Part shown: piece after piece, positions 58,880 through 64,000 of the stretch
Layout: the number at the start of each line of letters is the position of its first letter
Numbering within the stretch: the stretch's first letter is position 1
Assembly: GCA_023512345.1 (NCBI GenBank)
Contig: JAILZT010000005.1
Coordinates: forward strand, 1-64,000
DNA from: Paenibacillus sp.
GTDB taxonomy: Bacteria > Bacillota > Bacilli > Paenibacillales > Paenibacillaceae
Length of the DNA: 64,000 bases
Direction: 5' to 3'
Position numbers and translations under genes: made by a program
Notes under the pieces: model-generated
Told to the model about the DNA's origin: nothing
Database searches by the model: none
What the model saw: only the letters and a program-made list of their open reading frames with translations

Positions 58880-59199
58880 AATGTCAACTAGAATAACATC
58901 CTTTTGACTTTTTCAACGATTGTAACGTGATTTTGCGGGACGCGAAGTGACAAATCTTGCTTTTTCGGCACTTCACAAATCACAATAATTTATTGATTTC
59001 AATGGATTTCCTTATACACTACAGAGTCACGTTACTTTGTTAGAAGATTATCTGCCACAAAAGCAACATTTTGTGTATATTCTGTGAAAACTCGCGTTCC
59101 CGCTTACTATTCAAACTGAATCTATCAATCTTAATTTAGCAATAAAATTAAAAATTAAGATGTTAAATTTGTCACATTAATCATGATAAATATCACACA

Positions 59200-59236
59200 A
59201 AAAAGACGCACCCCGATGTAGCAGGCACGTCTTTAT
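59200..59236 (-). terminator. pncB terminator
   Basis: aaagacg...cgtcttt with T-run on the minus strand. Confidence 0.8.
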
Positions 59237-59259
59237 TAAAAGATACTTAGGTTGAATCC

Positions 59260-60729
59260 TTAGTCTATTTCGGGCGGCATGTGTTTCTCTATTAATTCCT
59301 GCTTGCGTGACCAAACTTGCTGGCTCAGGTTCACTCTGAATACCTCAGGGTTAAGCTTACGCAGATATTCCGGCCAGAACAGGTCCAGCTGTTCTTGGTG
59401 ATAGCGCCGAATTTCATTCAGATCTGGTAAGGTGTAAGTACGGAATCCATTCACGTAAATTGGCTCCAGCATCGGCAAAGCATCGTAGCGGTCAACGTGC
59501 TTTTGCATGTAAGGATGAAGCGGATTGAACAACTTCAGTTTTTTGCCATTACGAGGGGCTTCTTCTTCAGGAAAGCTAATATAATCAGCTAACGCCTTGC
59601 CGTTGGTTCCGATGATCCGGTATACATCCTTCTTACCAGGTGTAGAAACCTTCTCTGGGTTCGACGAGATTTTGATCGTAGGAACCATCTCACCCGTAGC
59701 AGACTCAATCTCAACCAGTTTGTAAACACCGCCAAGCGAAGGCTGGTCGGAGGCTGTAATGAGCTGCGTTCCTACACCCCAGGTGTCTATTGCGGACCCT
59801 TGTGACTTTAAGTTCATGATGGTATTTTCATCGAGATCATTGGAAGCTACGATTTTGACGTATTGCAGACCCGCCGCATCAAGCATCTTCCTTGCCTGAA
59901 TGGACAGGTAAGCCAAGTCACCACTATCAAGACGAATCCCATTCATCCGTTTGCCTTGGGCTTCCAGCTTCTTTGCAGTACGAATCGCATTCGGCACACC
60001 GCTGCGCAGCGTATCGAAGGTATCTACAAGCAGAGTAACGCCATCTGGCATTACCTTGGCATAAGCATCAAAAGCTTCCTGCTCGCTGGCAAAGCTCTGT
60101 ACCCAGGAATGAGCATGTGTCCCCTTCGTGGGAATCCCGAATAATTTGCCTGCCAGCATGTTGGAGGTTGCATCGAATCCACCGATATAGGCCGCACGAG
60201 CGCCCCATACTGCTGCATCCGCCTCCTGAGCACGCCGGGTACCAAACTCCAGCAGAATGTCGTTCCCAGCCACTTGTTTGATTCTAGAGGCTTTTGTCGC
60301 AATCAGAGTCTGGAAGTTCATGAAGTTAAGAATGGCGGTTTCTACGAGCTGCGCCTCCATAATGGTACCTTCAACACGAACTAACGGTTCATCCGGAAAT
60401 ACTAAAGCTCCCTCTTTCATGGAGTGAATACTGCCTTGGAAATGAAACTGCAGCAGCTCCTCCAAAAAAGCAGGAGAATAATTCTCTTCCTGCTCCGACA
60501 AATAACGGATATCCTCCTCGGAAAAGCGCAGGCTCTCAATATAAGCAGCGATACGTTCCAGACCCGCAAATACAGCAAAACCATTTCCAAAAGGAAGCCT
60601 CCGGAAATACGCCTCGAATACGGCCTTGCGCTTATGGGTTCCATTCACCCAGTGAGCATACATCATATTGATTTGATATTTATCTGTATGTAAAGCAAGC
60701 TCTCTCTTCAAGTCCTCATCTCCTGTCAC
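59260..60729 (-). CDS. pncB: Nicotinate phosphoribosyltransferase
   Basis: HTDKYQINMMYAHWVNGTHKRKAVFEAYFRRLPFGNGFAVFAGLERI...LLEFGTRRAQEADAAVWGARAAYIGGFDATSN. Confidence 0.95.
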   Translation of the reverse strand: MTGDEDLKRELALHTDKYQINMMYAHWVNGTHKRKAVFEAYFRRLPFGNGFAVFAGLERIAAYIESLRFSEEDIRYLSEQEENYSPAFLEELLQFHFQGSIHSMKEGALVFPDEPLVRVEGTIMEAQLVETAILNFMNFQTLIATKASRIKQVAGNDILLEFGTRRAQEADAAVWGARAAYIGGFDATSNMLAGKLFGIPTKGTHAHSWVQSFASEQEAFDAYAKVMPDGVTLLVDTFDTLRSGVPNAIRTAKKLEAQGKRMNGIRLDSGDLAYLSIQARKMLDAAGLQYVKIVASNDLDENTIMNLKSQGSAIDTWGVGTQLITASDQPSLGGVYKLVEIESATGEMVPTIKISSNPEKVSTPGKKDVYRIIGTNGKALADYISFPEEEAPRNGKKLKLFNPLHPYMQKHVDRYDALPMLEPIYVNGFRTYTLPDLNEIRRYHQEQLDLFWPEYLRKLNPEVFRVNLSQQVWSRKQELIEKHMPPEID

Positions 60730-60760
60730 TGCTGTCTCTGAATACCCACTAAAGCTGCGT

Positions 60761-61303
60761 TTATTCTCCCTTAATCACCTTTGCACCTAAGCTTCCTTGA
60801 AAATGTCCTAGGGCCCAAGTGTGTCCGCCCGGGTTAAAGCTGGCAACCGCATCCTCATGCACGTTGATCGAAAAGCCTTTATTATAAGCATCCACCGCTG
60901 TATGCAGCACACAGATATCTGTACACACTCCGATTAGATGCAGTTCAGAAATTCCACGCTCTCTAAGCTTTAACTCCAGATCCGTTCCGGAAAAAGCACT
61001 ATAGCGAGTTTTATCTATCCAGTAAATGTCCTTATGATTCTCTTCATATACAACATTCAATTGTCCATAAAGGTCCCGTCCTTCACTGCCTCGCAGGTTA
61101 TGCGGTGGAAACAGCTTGCTCTCAGGATGATACGCGTCATTCTCTTCGTGAAGATCCACAGCCATAACAACAAAATCCTTGTTATCTACAAACTGCTTCG
61201 TCAATTGACATACTCTAGATTCAATATCTATTCCTGGCTGGCCAACGGGCAAGCTTCCGACTACAAAATCATTCGTATAATCAATAACAATCAATGCTTT
61301 CAT
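60761..61303 (-). CDS. pncA: Nicotinamidase / isochorismatase-family hydrolase
   Basis: ALIVIDYTNDFVVGSLPVG, SAFSGTDLELKLRERGISELHLIGVCTDICVLHTAVDAYNKGF. Confidence 0.92.
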   Translation of the reverse strand: MKALIVIDYTNDFVVGSLPVGQPGIDIESRVCQLTKQFVDNKDFVVMAVDLHEENDAYHPESKLFPPHNLRGSEGRDLYGQLNVVYEENHKDIYWIDKTRYSAFSGTDLELKLRERGISELHLIGVCTDICVLHTAVDAYNKGFSINVHEDAVASFNPGGHTWALGHFQGSLGAKVIKGE

Positions 61304-61327
61304 GAGAAACGACCTCCTTTGATAAGC

Positions 61328-62098
61328 CTACGTATAGATGGACAAAAGCGGCTCATTATCAGTAAACATATACAGCTGTGCTGGACGTTGGGAGTACTGA
61401 TTAGAGCTGAGTGTATTTCCCTCTTCATCCCTGACATCCTGCAAAATACCTTGGCGGCTGCGTGTTGAGGTAATTTTACGAATAAAGTTAGGCTCTTTAA
61501 ACTCAGGAACAACCGTCTGTATCACCTGATACAATTCACTTAATGTGAAGTGACGAGGTAAAAATTGTCTAGCGATAGTTGTCTGCAGCATTTGCTGCTG
61601 AATACGTACATAAGCGTCTTTTATAATATCATGATGGTCAAAAGCGAGATCCAGCTCCTCCAGGGCCTCCTTGAGGGTGAATAAGCCTACCTCCCCTGCA
61701 TCATCCGACGCCTGTCTGTGCTCTAGCATCCACTCCTCTACCAAGGCGAAGAAGGCATGACTGATAATCCAACCGCGTGGATCGCGTCCTGGTGTGCTGT
61801 ACACTCCAAGATATTCGAGATGCCCGCCATCAACACCGGTCTCTTCTTTGAGTTCCCGTGTTGCTGCATCATAAATTGACTCATCTTCTTGGCAAAAGCC
61901 TCCAGGCAAGGCCCACTTCCCCGCATAAGGCCATTTCTTCCGTCTGATCAACATTACTTTTAATTCGCGTAGGGGAAGCGTCTTGGTTACTGTCTTCCGT
62001 TCGCGTTTGGTTAATGTAAACATAACAATATCGGCCGGAACACCATCCGGTGTGCGGTACTTTTTGACGTTATAGGATTGTTGCTCGTTGTCGCTCAC
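61328..62098 (-). CDS. Nudix-domain protein with C-terminal winged-helix-like region (NrtR-like)
   Basis: Intact Nudix box GGFCQEDESIYDAATRELKEETGV; C-terminal FTLSELYQVIQTVVPEFKEPNFIRKITS...; upstream of pncA-pncB. Confidence 0.85.
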   Translation of the reverse strand: MSDNEQQSYNVKKYRTPDGVPADIVMFTLTKRERKTVTKTLPLRELKVMLIRRKKWPYAGKWALPGGFCQEDESIYDAATRELKEETGVDGGHLEYLGVYSTPGRDPRGWIISHAFFALVEEWMLEHRQASDDAGEVGLFTLKEALEELDLAFDHHDIIKDAYVRIQQQMLQTTIARQFLPRHFTLSELYQVIQTVVPEFKEPNFIRKITSTRSRQGILQDVRDEEGNTLSSNQYSQRPAQLYMFTDNEPLLSIYT

Positions 62099-62136
62099 TC
62101 TTAATCATCCTTTGCCGCAGCTAAAATTTGCTTTTC

Positions 62137-62152
62137 GTACCTTTAAATGTAC
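62137..62152. promoter_or_regulatory. Near-palindromic candidate operator upstream of Nudix/winged-helix gene
   Basis: GTACCTTTAAATGTAC (one mismatched pair), about 40 bp upstream of the start. Confidence 0.4.
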
Positions 62153-62213
62153 CAAACCTGAACTTCTAAAATCAACAACCTTGTTCGACATGCTTAACTT
62201 GCTTATATTTAAA

Positions 62214-62240
62214 TAAGGGGCGGATATTTATCCGCCCCTG
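62214..62240 (-). terminator. ricA terminator
   Basis: aggggcggat...atccgcccct followed by tattt on the minus strand. Confidence 0.8.
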
Positions 62241-62249
62241 ACTTTCTGG

Positions 62250-62681
62250 TTAATCACCGCATGTGGATGGAGGTGCCTCTGTACCCGCTTCTACATTAAT
62301 CTTCTCCGAAACAGTATCTCTAATTACAGAAATGACGAGCTGCAGCAAGTAATTGATATCTGACTGACTCTGCTGGAACTCGTTCACAACAGGGATTCCG
62401 TCAATCTCATCTTGAAGCTCTTCGATTTCACGTTCGATTTTAGCCACCATATCTTTATTATTGAAGCTCTCGAAGGCTACAATCTCTTTCTGTTTCTTTT
62501 TGATCGTTGCAATCAATCCCTGCACACGTTCATGCGCAAGAATTTTTTGTTCAGCCTGCTGAAAATGTTGAACCTCTTCGCTTGTGGAGATTAATGAAGC
62601 AAGCTCTTTGGCTTTTCCCATAATATCATCGCGAACGATTAAATCACGGCTGTTGTAGGTCGGCATTCCATATTTGTTCAT
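62250..62681 (-). CDS. ricA: RicA (YmcA) family protein, RicAFT complex subunit
   Basis: DIMGKAKELASLISTSEEVQHFQQAEQKILAHERVQGLIATIKKKQKEIVAFE; directly downstream of miaB. Confidence 0.9.
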   Translation of the reverse strand: MNKYGMPTYNSRDLIVRDDIMGKAKELASLISTSEEVQHFQQAEQKILAHERVQGLIATIKKKQKEIVAFESFNNKDMVAKIEREIEELQDEIDGIPVVNEFQQSQSDINYLLQLVISVIRDTVSEKINVEAGTEAPPSTCGD

Positions 62682-62727
62682 ACGTCCTTCTTCCATCGCC
62701 ACTTGAATCTCCCCATTCTTATATGAT

Positions 62728-63993
62728 TTAGACGACTACTGCAGCTTCCACCACGTGATCACCTTTGATGTACCATGTTTTTGTATCTGTAATTCTCACC
62801 TGAACAAAGGTACCGATGAGTTCCTTCGAGCCTTCGAAATGGACCAGTTTGTTGCTGCGGGAACGACCGGATAACATTTCTGTATTATTCTTGCTCTCGC
62901 CTTCAACCAGCACTTCTACAACTTCACCCAGCATCCGGTCATTGCTGATCCGGCTATTTTCTTTTATCAGATCATTCAATCGCTGTAATCGGGCACTCTT
63001 GACCTCCATCGGCACGTTATCCTCCATGCTTGCGGCAGGCGTACCTTCACGAGGAGAATAGATGAACGTATAAGCCATATCAAATCCTACCTCACGAACC
63101 AAAGACAGCGTGTCCTCGAATTGCTCTTCGGTTTCACCAGGGAAGCCAACAATTATATCTGTAGTAAGTACTGGATTCTTCACTGCCGCCTTAATTTTGT
63201 CTACTAACTCCAAATACCGTTCACGAGTATACTTGCGGCTCATCTTCTTGAGTACTTCCGTGCTCCCGGATTGTACTGGCAAATGTATATGTTCAGTCAA
63301 GTTGCCGCCTTTACCTAATACCTCTATCAAACGGTCATCAAAATCACGCGGATGAGAGGTCATGAAGCGGATACGTGGTATATCAATCAACCTCATATCA
63401 TCCATCAAATCCCCAAAGGTATAGTTGAGATCCGTAAAGTCCTTACCATAGGCGTTCACATTTTGCCCCAGGAGTGTTACTTCCTTGAAACCTTGACGAG
63501 CTAGATCACGCACTTCTGCAATAACATCCTCAGGTCGACGACTTCTTTCCTTGCCTCTAGTGAAGGGTACTATACAATACGTACAGAACTTATCGCAGCC
63601 ATACATAATATTAACCCAGGCGCGCATTCCCTCCCGCTTCTTCGGCAGGTTCTCAATAATGTCGCCTTCCTTGGACCATACTTCAATGACCAGTTCCTTG
63701 CTGAACATAGCTTCCTTAATCAAGTGAGGCAGACGGTGAATGTTGTGCGTTCCAAAAATCATATCGACAAACCCGTGCTTCGACATGATCCGGTTCACAA
63801 CGCCTTCTTCCTGGGACATACAACCGCAGACTCCCAACAGAAGTCCAGGCTTCTCGATCTTCAAATGCTTCAGGTGGCCCAACTCACCAAAAACTTTATC
63901 TTCAGCATTTTCCCGAATAGCACAAGTATTCAGCAAAATAATATCTGCTTGATTACGATCCTCGATGCTGCGGTATCCCATTTGTTCGAGCAT
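62728..63993 (-). CDS. miaB: tRNA-2-methylthio-N6-dimethylallyladenosine synthase MiaB (5' end probably beyond the window)
   Basis: [41 protein letters not shown] (radical SAM CxxxCxxC), [13 protein letters not shown]. Confidence 0.96.
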   Translation of the reverse strand: MLEQMGYRSIEDRNQADIILLNTCAIRENAEDKVFGELGHLKHLKIEKPGLLLGVCGCMSQEEGVVNRIMSKHGFVDMIFGTHNIHRLPHLIKEAMFSKELVIEVWSKEGDIIENLPKKREGMRAWVNIMYGCDKFCTYCIVPFTRGKERSRRPEDVIAEVRDLARQGFKEVTLLGQNVNAYGKDFTDLNYTFGDLMDDMRLIDIPRIRFMTSHPRDFDDRLIEVLGKGGNLTEHIHLPVQSGSTEVLKKMSRKYTRERYLELVDKIKAAVKNPVLTTDIIVGFPGETEEQFEDTLSLVREVGFDMAYTFIYSPREGTPAASMEDNVPMEVKSARLQRLNDLIKENSRISNDRMLGEVVEVLVEGESKNNTEMLSGRSRSNKLVHFEGSKELIGTFVQVRITDTKTWYIKGDHVVEAAVVV

Positions 63994-64000
63994 GCCCTTC

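Overview
The window looks like chromosomal DNA from a spore-forming Bacillota, most likely Paenibacillus (inferred from gene content, not tested). The minus-strand backbone matches the Bacillus order miaB-ricA ... cotE-mutS-mutL-(rsmJ-like)-miaA-hfq ... spoVK-hflX-ynbB-glnR-glnA ... yneA/lexA. About 36 kb of accessory genes sit between ricA and cotE: ABC transporters, an NAD-salvage cluster, a fused 2-oxoacid:acceptor oxidoreductase, a BmrCD-like pair, a YpdA/ArsR pair and others. I saw no rRNA, tRNA, CRISPR, prophage or IS transposase. The most unusual signal is intergenic. Several repeat arrays with unrelated sequences share one geometry: short dyads spaced about 51 bp apart, often as four dyads with 51-61/62-51 bp centre spacing. 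One of these exists as two inverted copies 33 kb apart. Other notable items are an unannotated 32-codon ORF with its own sigmaA-like promoter, an operator-like palindrome, tandem terminators and a structured RNA upstream of rsgA; a BmrB-like leader ORF plus attenuator upstream of an ABC pair; a GC-rich amidoligase-like gene between cotE and mutS; and a Nudix-winged-helix gene heading an NAD-salvage operon. All calls come from reading the sequence by eye; no database search was run.
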